Assembly (NCBI GenBank): GCA_016711505.1
Contig: JADJSV010000002.1
Span: forward strand, 248,001 to 312,000
Reading direction: 5' to 3'
Length of the DNA stretch: 64,000 nucleotides
Source of the DNA: Bacteroidota bacterium
Lineage (GTDB): Bacteria; Bacteroidota; Bacteroidia; AKYH767-A; 2013-40CM-41-45
Under the pieces are notes generated by a model that was not told the DNA's origin, made no database searches, and was given only the letters and a program-made list of their open reading frames with translations. Shown one piece after another: positions 18,596 to 26,920 of this stretch. How positions within the stretch are numbered: the first letter of the stretch is position 1; the number at the start of each line of letters is the position of its first letter. The position numbers and the translations under genes were made by a program.

Positions 18596-18608
18596 TATTG
18601 TTGTCGCT

Positions 18609-19301
18609 TCAAGCAGGTTTTTCTTCGAGCTCTCTTTTAAGTTTTCGGCCATCTTTGAAAGTAAAGTAAGCAAGGTTTAAGAAAATCCCCATTATTATTG
18701 TAATGCCCCAGGTTCTCGGGTGTTCCATTGGATAAATCAGCCGATGTGAAATATCATTAAACAGTTCCGTTGGATTGCTAACAATATCCCAACTATTCCA
18801 GCGGAGGAACCTGCCGACGTAAACTCCGAAAGCACTTGCAAAAAGGAGCGTAGTGGAAATTACTTTGATAAAATTGTCATTGAATTTTTTTCTGAGAATA
18901 CTTTCAATTTCCATCAGACTGTAAAAGCCGAAAGACAGTCCTGTCCATGCAAAGGTAAGGATGAGAATTAAATCATACCACACCGGAAAAGTGTCGCGTT
19001 GTTTCAGGTGGATAAGATCTGTTAGTATGTACGGCGAATTGGGAAAGAACAAGAGCCAGCTGAATAGGAGTAATGAAAAAGTGAAAATACTTTTTGATCT
19101 GTGCGCAGATAAATTCCAAAAATGCTCAGTACCCAGGAATTGCTGCCAGAAATAAATTCCAGTTTAAAAGAGGAACATTGTATTTCCTGTCAGATAAAAC
19201 CGGAACAATGATAATCCGAAACAAAAGATCGACATCGTACCCAAAAGTATTCCTGACTTGATCTTTTCCGATTGTCCGGTAATGCGAAAGTCTGTGGTCA
19301 T
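18609..19301 (-). CDS. DUF1361 membrane protein with three one-base losses in its N-terminal half
   Basis: The intact C-terminal part (18609-19052) carries the DUF1361 signature FFPNSPYILTDLIHL, then ILTFAWTGLSFGFYSL and RFLRWNSWDI. The N-terminal part from the ATG at 19301 (TTDFRITGQSEKIKSGILLGT) is readable only if single bases are added at three homopolymers: 19166-19169, 19136-19137 and 19091-19095. That yields LNWNLFLAAIPWVLSIFGIYLRTDQK and a normal length of 231 residues. The family is a polytopic membrane protein of unknown function. Either a pseudogene or three sequence errors. Confidence 0.75.
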
Positions 19302-19393
19302 GTGTGGGAGTTTGGTGATGAACGGATGTTTGGGGGCAATATTTTCTTTTGAGGTGTTAATGAATACTTAAGTATAAATGCTAAAAAAATTTT

Positions 19394-19485
19394 AACACTA
19401 AGATCACTAAGTTTTTGGCACAAGTGCACAAGTGATGCTTTTACCATAAGTGATCTTGTGACGAATTTTAGTGATCTAAGTGTCT
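19394..19485. repeat. Imperfect inverted repeat, ACACTAAG/CACTAAG word family
   Basis: AACACTAAGATCACTAAG on the left pairs with CTTGTGACGAATTTTAGTGATCTAAGTGTC on the right, with repeats CACAAGTG inside. It belongs to the vocabulary of 9384-9469 and 27985-28118 but lies in a divergent gap, so termination alone does not explain it. Confidence 0.65.
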
Positions 19486-19505
19486 GGCATCTCTAGCCCA
19501 AACCT

Positions 19506-19536
19506 TTGAGCTTTCCTCTTTTTAAACCTACCTTCG
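19506..19536 (+). promoter_or_regulatory. Promoter for nnrDE gene
   Basis: TTG at 19506-19508, 20 bases, TACCTTCG at 19529-19536. A one-mismatch -7 box with perfect spacing, 12 bases before the ATG at 19549, which implies a very short leader. Confidence 0.65.
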
Positions 19537-19548
19537 TTAAAATCACAA

Positions 19549-21041
19549 ATGCAAATCCTCTCCGCCTTACAAATAAAAAAAGCCGATCAAGATACAATTA
19601 CAAACGAACCAATATCCTCAATTTACCTCATGGAACGCGCCGCAGAAAAATGCTGTGAGTTTTTTCCACCTGTTGGTAAATGGAATCATTTAGTTGTCAT
19701 CTGTGGAACCGGTAACAATGGTGGTGATGGTTTAGCGATTGCAAGACTGCAGTTAGGAAATTTCAAATCAGTCAGAGTTTTGATTCTGATAACCGGCAAG
19801 CAACCGTCTGAGAATTTCGAAATTAATTTAAAGAAGTTGCAGAATGAGAATGTAAATATTCAGTTCATTACAGATGCAAATGATATTTTCCTCAATGATG
19901 AAGAATTAGTTGTCGATGCAATTTTAGGTGTCGGAATAACAAGACCTGTCGATGGTTTTATTTCAGATTGTATCGATGTAATAAATGAACTTGCAGTTTT
20001 TGTAATTTCTATTGACTTGCCCAGCGGATTGATTGCAGATTCGTTTTCTTCAGGCAAAGCAATAAAAGCAAACTTAACACTTACCATCGGAGCTCCGAAG
20101 CAAATATTGTTTTTTCCGGAGTCGTCAGAGTTTGTAGGTGAATGGAAGTTGGTCGACATTTATAAGAATAAAGCAAGTGTATCGTCTAATGAGGATGCGC
20201 CCCAAATTGTTGATTTGAGTTATGCGCGCAAACACTATAAAGTGCGTCCTGAGTTTTCTCATAAAGGAACATTTGGAAAAGCCTTGATCGTTGCCGGCGG
20301 ACAAGGCAAGTATGGTGCAGCGGTGCTTTCAGCGAGAGCGTGTATGCGAAGCGGAATAGGATTGTTGACAGTTCAGGTTCCGAATGAAGCAACAATGCTT
20401 ATTCATAGTAGTCTTCCTGAAGCATTGCTAAAGCCTGATAGACATCAAACAATGATCACAGAGATCATGGATGTTGATCTGTATGATTCCATAGGAATCG
20501 GTCCCGGAATAGGAACAGCAAATGAAACTGTTGATGGATTGATTCAATTAATCAAGGAGCAACAAAAGCCAATTGTCATTGATGCCGATGCATTGAATAT
20601 TATCAGCGAGCATCCCGACCTGCTTACAAAGTTACCTTTGAACAGTATTCTAACTCCGCACCCGAAAGAATTCGAGCGTCTGTTTGGTCCGACGGAAAAT
20701 AGTTTTGAACGCCTGGAGAAACAAAAAACACAATCTGCTATTCATAAAATAATTATTATTTGCAAAGGAAGATATACGACGATCACTACTCCGGAAGGAA
20801 AAGTTTTCTTCAATATGAGTGGAAATTCCGGATTAGCAAAAGGCGGCAGCGGTGATGTATTGACGGGAATTTTAACATCGTTGTTAGCTCAAGGCTATTC
20901 ACCGGAGAGTGCGGCGGTATTTGGTGTATTTATTCATGGCTATTCAGCAGATTTATTAGCAGAGAAAATCGGTAAAGCCGGAATTTTACCGGAGATGTAA
21001 TTGAAAATTTGCCCTATATTTTTAAGGTCTTTGAAGATTAG
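19549..21041 (+). CDS. nnrDE: Bifunctional NAD(P)H-hydrate epimerase/ADP-dependent dehydratase (3' frameshift)
   Basis: About 498 residues when one T is restored at 20984-20987; otherwise it ends at 21000 with GILPEM. Epimerase domain (residues 1-210): MERAAEKC, VVICGTGNNGGDGLAIARL, DAILGVGITRPVDG, SIDLPSGLIAD. Dehydratase domain (from about 225): SHKGTFGKALIVAGGQGKYGAAVLSARACMRSGIGLLTV, SIGIGPGIGT, PIVIDADALN, LTPHPKEFERL, GNSGLAKGGSGDVLTGIL. It repairs hydrated NAD(P)H. The restored end reads TGDVIENLPYIFKVFED. The gene symbol refers to the E. coli nnr (yjeF) fusion. Confidence 0.93.
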
Positions 21042-21083
21042 ATTATTTTTTTTCATAATTAATTTATTTTTAAGGCTGATTAT

Positions 21084-21091
21084 TATTTTTG
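21084..21091 (+). promoter_or_regulatory. -7 box TATTTTTG
   Basis: An exact TAnnTTTG match 21 bases before the ATG at 21112. It favours that start over an earlier TTG at 21001. Confidence 0.5.
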
Positions 21092-21111
21092 CCAAAAAAT
21101 TAATCTACCAC

Positions 21112-21495
21112 ATGATGAAAACTAATTTAAAAATTGCCGGCGCATTCTTGGTCGGCGCGATCACACTTGCTGTGACTTTCGGTTTTAAACCGTCGCAAAA
21201 TCAGGTACAGTACACGCAAATTACAACAATTGAATCAGTAGTTCCAGGAGGACTTGGTCGTTCAAGAATGATTACGACTGATCCTAATGGTGAGTTTAAA
21301 GAAATTGACATGGAAAACTTTTTTTCAATGGTTGGAATCAATTTCGGTAACGTTCGCAAGAACGATAAAACGATCACTGATAAATTAAATCAGATGACAG
21401 CTGATGGTTGGGAACTGGCTGAAGTTAATTCAGGTGTATATAGCGCAGATAAAAGTACCGGCATCTTCGTTACAAGATATTTGTTTAAGAAGTAA
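21112..21495 (+). CDS. Small exported protein, DUF4177-like end
   Basis: 127 residues from the ATG at 21112. A signal-like hydrophobic segment (KIAGAFLVGAITLAVTFGF) precedes a mature part that ends KLNQMTADGWELAEVNSGVYS..GIFVTRYLFKK. The L-N-x-x-x-x-x-G-W-E-L pattern with a closing aromatic beta strand resembles DUF4177, a small alpha/beta domain of unknown role. The upstream in-frame extension reads through the end of nnrDE and is unlikely to be translated. The next gene is convergent. Confidence 0.65.
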   Translation: MMKTNLKIAGAFLVGAITLAVTFGFKPSQNQVQYTQITTIESVVPGGLGRSRMITTDPNGEFKEIDMENFFSMVGINFGNVRKNDKTITDKLNQMTADGWELAEVNSGVYSADKSTGIFVTRYLFKK

Positions 21496-21535
21496 ATCGA
21501 CACTTTTTAATTTCAAAGTGTACGAATTGTTATTT

Positions 21536-21615
21536 AACACGGAGAAAAAGAGGAAAAAAGGGAGAAAAAAGAGGTCTCCATTTTCTCCCTTTTTTCCTCC
21601 TTTTTCTCCGTGTTT
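21536..21615. terminator. Near-perfect hairpin between convergent genes
   Basis: AACACGGAGAAAAAGAGG... (21536-21568) pairs with ...CCTCCTTTTTCTCCGTGTTT (21581-21615) over more than 30 bases with about two mismatches and a short loop. It lies between the ends of two convergent genes. A bidirectional terminator is the obvious use, though the purine-only arm (A and G blocks) is unusual. Confidence 0.7.
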
Positions 21616-21622
21616 AAAAAAA

Positions 21623-22177
21623 TTACTTCACCAAGGCAACCCCATTTATATACACATTCGAAATCACCGCCTCCCCATTTAAAACAGATACACTTGCATA
21701 AGCCACAGAATTCGTATCGCGTGAAGCTTCGAAGTATGCAGTTTCTGCAGCGCCGGCTTTTGATTCTTCCATGTAGAATATATTGAAAGAAAAATCCAGA
21801 TTGAGATAAGCAGAATCTGATTCCTCATAGTTCTGAAAGTAATCCACTTTTGTTTTCAGATAAACACCGGACTCAGGTTTTGTTCTGTAAACATTATTGA
21901 TTTTTGCAAAGCCATCTTTGTCGGTTCCAAGAGTTGCATAAACTTCCTCATTGGAATACCACGGACCTTTGTCAGTTACATAAAACCTGCTGGCATCAAA
22001 GCGTAATACAATATACTTTCCTCTGAACGGATCTGAAGGATCGATCGGTGCAGTTTTGAATTTGAATTTTTCTCCTTTCGATAGAATTGATTCATGATCA
22101 TAGATCATTTTAGCCGGTACAAATAATTGTAACAGTATAAGTAAAGCCAGTAAGACGTATATTCGTTTATTGCTCAT
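21623..22177 (-). CDS. GDYXXLXY-family membrane-anchored protein
   Basis: 184 residues. One N-terminal membrane helix (VLLALLILLQLFVPAKMIY) precedes a periplasmic domain with FRGKYIVLRFDASRFYV, the GDYXXLXY signature (here G-K-Y-x-x-L-x-F), and a beta-rich end (VSVLNGEAVISNVYINGVAL). It overlaps the DUF2157 gene by 11 bases. These two families are regularly paired, so they likely act together, but the function is unknown. Confidence 0.85.
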   Translation of the reverse strand: MSNKRIYVLLALLILLQLFVPAKMIYDHESILSKGEKFKFKTAPIDPSDPFRGKYIVLRFDASRFYVTDKGPWYSNEEVYATLGTDKDGFAKINNVYRTKPESGVYLKTKVDYFQNYEESDSAYLNLDFSFNIFYMEESKAGAAETAYFEASRDTNSVAYASVSVLNGEAVISNVYINGVALVK

Positions 22178-23450
22178 GCTGCTTTCTTTTTTTAATGATC
22201 AGATAATTTGTGTAAAAAAAACCAAGTCCAAGAGCGACGAATACTAATCCCCGGATCACAAAAGATAATTGGGAGTCAAAGAACTTACATGCTACAGCAG
22301 TTGCTAAAACCAGCAAGCCGAAATTCAGAATTCCCAGATGATCTTCTGCAATTCCATTCTGAATGATTCTTATTCCTATGAATAACAACATCAGATTTGA
22401 TAACAATTGAGAAAATCCTGGAGAAATGGCAGCAAGAAAAAATATTCCTATAAAAACAATGAATGAAAATTTGAAGATCGCTGTGTGCTTGGTCAGCGGG
22501 AGGTGATCGTGACGGACAAGTAGAAACAATGCTGCAAGAGTGGTAAAGACTACTGCATGAAGTTCAGATGTTCTTATCAAAACTGACAATGGTTCAAGAC
22601 TTCGAAAGAGATTTGGCCAGATCCAGTCGAAGGTGAGTGGAATCAGAGTAACAACTATTCCGAGTAACCCAAAGAATGAAAATGATTGAGTGTTCTTTGA
22701 TGTGCGATGAAAGACGGGTAAACTTCCAAGCAGTAAGAATGCAGAAAACAAACTCATGAATGCGATGAACATCAATTCCTCATTCTTCTCTGCACTGGAG
22801 CCAAGTCCGATCATTATCGAAATTGGGATCAATCTGCTATGAAGAACTGCATAGTTGCTCTCTGCCTTTTTCTTCAGCAACATAATGTAATGCGGAATCA
22901 TCGCTATCAATAGAACCCAGAAGATCAAAGACTCAAGAGAGTAAAAGCGTGAGTAACCAACTTCCATTACATAATAATTAATTCCTGTAAGGTAGAAGAG
23001 AGATGCAACCGACGAGTTCATTATGTATATCTGCGGTAAAGCCAGAAGCATCCACGTTAAAATGAAGTCGGGCAATTCTCCGGAGATGTGGTAGATCTGA
23101 CTGATCATTGCAATGCATGCACCAACACTGAAAAATAAAAATGCAGAAGTTCCTTCGATCCATACTTTCTGATCTTTCTTTTTGATCATGGCATAAGCCG
23201 CTAAGATCTGTCCTGCAATTAATGGAAGAAAAGCCAAAAGTGATTTAGTAAATCGATTAAAATTATCCCAGTTGTGAGCGACAATCAGAATGATTCCCAT
23301 TCCAACCAATATTGCTCCGACGATTCCAAAAACAGCAATTAGTCGGTTGGGTTCTTTGTTTTTCTTGTTTTTATAATATTCGGTGATTTGATCTGCAGTG
23401 CTCTGAGAAATCACATTAGCATTGAGCAGTTCCTGGAGGTCTTTTAGCAT
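22167..23450 (-). CDS. DUF2157 polytopic membrane protein
   Basis: 427 residues. A short cytosolic start (LKDLQELLNANVISQSTADQITEYY) is followed by about 11 hydrophobic helices, with IIVAHNWDNFNRFTKSLLAFLPLIAGQ, the DUF2157 hallmark. Members are inner membrane proteins of unknown function. It precedes and overlaps the GDYXXLXY gene, forming a two-gene operon divergent from the sigma factor operon. Confidence 0.88.
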   Translation of the reverse strand: MLKDLQELLNANVISQSTADQITEYYKNKKNKEPNRLIAVFGIVGAILVGMGIILIVAHNWDNFNRFTKSLLAFLPLIAGQILAAYAMIKKKDQKVWIEGTSAFLFFSVGACIAMISQIYHISGELPDFILTWMLLALPQIYIMNSSVASLFYLTGINYYVMEVGYSRFYSLESLIFWVLLIAMIPHYIMLLKKKAESNYAVLHSRLIPISIMIGLGSSAEKNEELMFIAFMSLFSAFLLLGSLPVFHRTSKNTQSFSFFGLLGIVVTLIPLTFDWIWPNLFRSLEPLSVLIRTSELHAVVFTTLAALFLLVRHDHLPLTKHTAIFKFSFIVFIGIFFLAAISPGFSQLLSNLMLLFIGIRIIQNGIAEDHLGILNFGLLVLATAVACKFFDSQLSFVIRGLVFVALGLGFFYTNYLIIKKRKQHEQ

Positions 23451-23593
23451 GTGATAAATATAGGATTATTCTTAAAGTGAAATTAACTTTGGATTAAAGG
23501 GTTTAAGGGGTAGTTTCTTAACTCGGTTTCGATTCTTTTTATTTTTCGTCCGCAAGTTTTTTATATCATTGTCATCTAAGCTAAAAGGACCTT

Positions 23594-24169
23594 TTGGACG
23601 AACAAGTTTTCATACAGCAATTGCGGGAAGGTGATGATGTCGCTTTTGAAAAACTTATTCAGTTTTATTCTTCGCAAGTATTGAATACATCGGTCAATAT
23701 CCTTGTTTCAAAAGAAGATGCGGAGGATGTCAGTCAGGAAGTTTTCATTGAATTATTCAGATCGATAAGGAATTTTAAAGGAGATTCTAAACTTTCCACC
23801 TGGATCTATAGAATTACGATTTCAAAATCACTGGAATTTTTAAGAAAGAAGAACAGGAAAAAGCGTTCAGGTTTTTTCAGGGAACTTTTTGGAATGGATG
23901 ATCAGGAAATTAGTGTTCCGGCAGATTTCAATCACCCCGGTGTTGTTTTAGAGAATAAAGAACTTTCTGCAATTCTTTTCTGTGCATTGGAAAAACTTCC
24001 GGAACGCCAAAGAATTGCATTTTTACTCAGTAAGACAGAGAATTTATCTTATTCTGAAATTGCAGAAGTAATGGAAATTTCAGTTGCATCAGTTGAGTCC
24101 TTGCTTTTCAGGGCAAAACAAGGGTTGCAACGGATTTTAGAAAAATATTACAAAAAACATTATAAGTGA
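23594..24169 (+). CDS. ECF-type RNA polymerase sigma factor
   Basis: 191 residues, TTG start. Region 2: FEKLIQFYSSQVLNTSVNILVSKEDAEDVSQEVFIELFRSIRNFKGDSKLSTWIYRITISKSLEFLRKKN. Region 4: LEKLPERQRIAFLLSKTENLSYSEIAEVMEISVASVESLLFRAKQGLQ. A basic linker separates them. It heads an operon with a small membrane protein, a CpxP-like protein, a YHYH protein, MbnP and MbnH, so it is likely the switch for this envelope or copper response. No TAnnTTTG box is visible in front, which would fit autoregulation by a different promoter class. Confidence 0.92.
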   Translation: MDEQVFIQQLREGDDVAFEKLIQFYSSQVLNTSVNILVSKEDAEDVSQEVFIELFRSIRNFKGDSKLSTWIYRITISKSLEFLRKKNRKKRSGFFRELFGMDDQEISVPADFNHPGVVLENKELSAILFCALEKLPERQRIAFLLSKTENLSYSEIAEVMEISVASVESLLFRAKQGLQRILEKYYKKHYK

Positions 24170-24198
24170 GCGCAAGTAATTATTAAAAATAACATCTA

Positions 24199-24480
24199 AT
24201 GAATATGATCAGAAAAGAAAGCCGGATAAAGGAGACAATGGATTCAATTTATTCGATTGAAAAACTTCCGGTTTCAGAAGAATTAATCCAACGGATTAAA
24301 TCGGTTCGTGGAAAGGTTATAGATTTTACGATCAAACCTTCAGTACGGCTGGCAATTGCAGCTTCAGTTGCTGTGTTGTTTTTTATCAATTATTATGCAT
24401 TGAATAAAACATCAAAAGGGAGAAGCAGTGAAAAATCAATTTTTGCAACAGAATATTTCTCCTACATGAATTCACTATAA
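24199..24480 (+). CDS. Small single-pass membrane protein, candidate anti-sigma factor
   Basis: 93 residues. A charged N-terminal half (ESRIKETMDSIYSIEKLPVSEELIQRIKSV) leads to one membrane helix (SVRLAIAASVAVLFFINYYAL) and a short tail. The position directly after an ECF sigma gene, 29 bases downstream, and this topology suggest an anti-sigma role. There is no zinc-binding HxxxCxxC motif and it is short. The assignment is inferred from context only. The next gene starts 3 bases after its stop. Confidence 0.75.
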   Translation: MNMIRKESRIKETMDSIYSIEKLPVSEELIQRIKSVRGKVIDFTIKPSVRLAIAASVAVLFFINYYALNKTSKGRSSEKSIFATEYFSYMNSL

Positions 24481-24483
24481 GAC

Positions 24484-24948
24484 ATGATGACGGATACAAA
24501 ATTTCTTAGAATAATTATAGTCTGTCTCATTGTGTTAAATATTGGGACATTGTCTTATTTACTTTTAAATAGACCCGGAAACTCGCGTGGTCCGGGTGGA
24601 AGAGAAAGAATCATTGAGTTCCTTTCTGAGGAATTAAACTTTAGTAGTGAACAAAGGGCTCAAGTAATGAAGTTGCATGAAGAAAACCGGGAGCAGATAG
24701 AAGAGATCCAGGCTGAAGACCGTAAGTTGCATGATAATTATTTTAATTACCTGAATCAAAACAATCCTGATTCAGCAGTTGTGGATTCAATGGCAACATT
24801 GATGTCACATAAAAGAAAGCAAATTGAAATACAGACGTTCTATCATTTTTCTATGGTAAGAACCATCTGTACCGAAGAACAAAAAGCTAAATTCGACCGG
24901 ATCATCAACGATGCATTAAGAATGATGGCTCCCCGTCCACCGCGCTAG
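24484..24948 (+). CDS. Spy/CpxP-like periplasmic metal-sensor/chaperone
   Basis: 154 residues. An N-terminal membrane anchor (FLRIIIVCLIVLNIGTLSYLLL) is followed by an all-helical part with LSEELNFSSEQRAQVMKLHEENREQIEEIQAEDRKLHDNYF and a second helix pair EEQKAKFDRIINDAL. The L-x-F-S-x-E-Q pattern is typical of Bacteroidota 'periplasmic heavy metal sensor' proteins of the CpxP/Spy type. It would bind unfolded proteins or metals in the periplasm and report to the sigma factor upstream. Confidence 0.8.
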   Translation: MMTDTKFLRIIIVCLIVLNIGTLSYLLLNRPGNSRGPGGRERIIEFLSEELNFSSEQRAQVMKLHEENREQIEEIQAEDRKLHDNYFNYLNQNNPDSAVVDSMATLMSHKRKQIEIQTFYHFSMVRTICTEEQKAKFDRIINDALRMMAPRPPR

Positions 24949-24987
24949 AATATATCAAACACATATCCACCTAAATTAAACCACTGA

Positions 24988-26187
24988 ATGAGAAAAAATT
25001 TTATCGCAATTGTTTTGGCATTATTTTCATTTGCAGCACTTGCTCAGGCACCTGAACTGGCTACCTGGAAACAGAATACAACTGCTACAGGATACAATGG
25101 AATTGTTTCCAATGTTCAAATAGTACAATATTCCACTAACAATGTATACATTTCATGTACGTGTATTCCGGGCTATAGTATCGGTCCCTGGACAGGCAAT
25201 CCAAATGTTGCAAGTAATCAGAATTTTGTTTTCAAGATCACAAGAAATCCACAACAGAATACCGGAACAGCGACAGCTGTTGGACTTGGTCACATTGGTG
25301 TCTGGTCGAATGGTGTGAGTGTATTTAATGTTTCTGATGCAATGTCGTATATGAACCAGGGCGTCTGGAATAGAAATGCTTACTATTGGGAAGGCTCGGG
25401 ATTTGACAATTGCCTCGGTCACCCGCAACAACAAGGCGAGTATCATCATCATGTTAGTCCGACATGTTTGTATGACGATACTGATAGCCTGAATCATTCA
25501 CCAATCATCGGGTTTGCATTCGATGGTTTTCCGATCTATGGTGCATATGCATTCACCAATGTAAATGGTACGGGAGCTATTAAGAGAATGCAAAGCAGTT
25601 ATGTAATGAATTCTGCAACCACGAGAACGAATGGTCCTGCAGTAGCTGGAATGTATCCGAACGGATGTTTCATTGAAGATTACACATACGCTGCAGGATC
25701 CGGAGATCTTGATGAGCGTAACGGACGTTTTTGTATCACACCTGATTATCCTGCGGGGACTTATGCATACTTCGTAACGATTGACTCCAATCTGGATCCA
25801 CAGTTTCCTTATACTTTTTTTGGAACTTACTATGGAATAGTTCAGTCAGGAAATACAGGAATGGGAAGCGGGCATGTTACCATATCAGAGCCTACAACAA
25901 TTTACACTGAAACTACAGATGTAAAAGAAGTGTCAGATGATATAAAATTCACATTATCAGAAAATCCGGTTAAGGACTTTGCATATATTTATTTTGATCC
26001 GAAAAGCGTGAATAATGTTACAGCTGAAATTTATGATATTAGAGGGCAAATTTTGTTTTCTCAATCGAATATGCAACCAAGCATTAGCTATACTTTTGAC
26101 TTTACGAGCTATTCAACAGGAACTTATTTTCTGTATCTTACAACCGCAAATAAAAGGGTTGTTCAAAAGATCATAAAAGTTAACTGA
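24988..26187 (+). CDS. YHYH-domain secreted protein with T9SS sorting domain
   Basis: 399 residues. A signal peptide (FIAIVLALFSFAALAQ) is followed by the YHYH domain: NCLGHPQQQGEYHHHVSPTCLYDD, HSPIIGFAFDGFPIYGAYAF and DLDERNGRFCITPDYPAGTYAYFVT. The clustered His and Cys suit metal, probably copper, binding; YHYH proteins are recurrent companions of copper genes. The C-terminus is a type IX sorting domain (FTLSENPVKDFAYIYF... VVQKIIKVN), so the protein goes to the cell surface. Its TGA overlaps the ATG of the next gene (TGATG), coupling it to MbnP. Confidence 0.88.
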   Translation: MRKNFIAIVLALFSFAALAQAPELATWKQNTTATGYNGIVSNVQIVQYSTNNVYISCTCIPGYSIGPWTGNPNVASNQNFVFKITRNPQQNTGTATAVGLGHIGVWSNGVSVFNVSDAMSYMNQGVWNRNAYYWEGSGFDNCLGHPQQQGEYHHHVSPTCLYDDTDSLNHSPIIGFAFDGFPIYGAYAFTNVNGTGAIKRMQSSYVMNSATTRTNGPAVAGMYPNGCFIEDYTYAAGSGDLDERNGRFCITPDYPAGTYAYFVTIDSNLDPQFPYTFFGTYYGIVQSGNTGMGSGHVTISEPTTIYTETTDVKEVSDDIKFTLSENPVKDFAYIYFDPKSVNNVTAEIYDIRGQILFSQSNMQPSISYTFDFTSYSTGTYFLYLTTANKRVVQKIIKVN

Positions 26188-26918
26188 TGAAAATATTGTT
26201 TTTCATTCTTCTGAATTTCATTGGAATTGTTTCTAATGGCAATCCGGAAAATGGGAATGAGTTGCAGATCAATTTCCGGCATTTTGTCGGTTCTGATTCC
26301 TTGATTTTTAAAACAAAAGAGTATGTAAATGAATTAGGACAGAAGTATACTGTTACTAAATTCAAATACTATATCAGCAACATTCAATTGATCAATGATT
26401 CAGGAAAAGTGTTTTCTTCAGAGGAATATTTTTTAATTAATGAAGATGAACCACAGTCGAAAGGATTTTCTGTAAAAGATGTCCCTCCCGGAAATTACAA
26501 AACCCTTTCATTTATTATTGGTGTCGATAGTCTGCGGAATTGTAGTGGTCTGCAGGAAGGTGCACTTGATCCGGTCAAAGGAATGTTCTGGGCATGGAAT
26601 ACCGGATACATTTTTTTGAAATTGGAAGGAACATCAGAATCCTCAACTGCTCAGGGTGGAATTTTTGAATATCACATCGGTGGGTTTAAAGAACCTGTTA
26701 ATGCTATCAGAAAAATTTCTTTAGAAATGGATAGTTTAATTTTTGCGGATGAAGTTCCTGATTCCAAAAAGATTTTTATCAAAGCTGATATTTCTCAGAT
26801 ACTTAAACAACCTGTGTCAATAGACTTTTCCACGATGCCTGTTGTAAGCGATATGACCAATGCAGAATTGGTTGCCAATAATTATTCTGATATGTTCAGT
26901 CTGATAAAAGAGAAGTGA
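26187..26918 (+). CDS. MbnP-family copper-binding periplasmic protein (second copy)
   Basis: 243 residues, with a signal peptide but no lipobox (unlike the copy at 8007-8765). Pattern: LQINFRHFVGSDSLIFKTKEYVNELGQKYTVTKFKYYISNIQLINDSG, PPGNYKTLSFIIGVDS, MFWAWNTGYIFLKLEG, FEYHIGGF. The Trp-rich FWAWNTGYIF segment is the counterpart of the modified Trp region. It is followed by its diheme partner after 2 bases. Copper binding is expected from the family, not proven here. Confidence 0.87.
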   Translation: MKILFFILLNFIGIVSNGNPENGNELQINFRHFVGSDSLIFKTKEYVNELGQKYTVTKFKYYISNIQLINDSGKVFSSEEYFLINEDEPQSKGFSVKDVPPGNYKTLSFIIGVDSLRNCSGLQEGALDPVKGMFWAWNTGYIFLKLEGTSESSTAQGGIFEYHIGGFKEPVNAIRKISLEMDSLIFADEVPDSKKIFIKADISQILKQPVSIDFSTMPVVSDMTNAELVANNYSDMFSLIKEK

Positions 26919-26920
26919 AG

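Noticed and set aside
21001..21495. 164-residue version of the DUF4177-like protein
   Set aside because: The first 37 residues come from the tail of nnrDE read in another frame; the TATTTTTG box at 21084 supports the ATG at 21112.
21404..21682. 92-codon frame across the hairpin at 21536-21615
   Set aside because: Low-complexity protein (KKRKKGRKKRSPFSPFFPPF) produced by a terminator-like hairpin.
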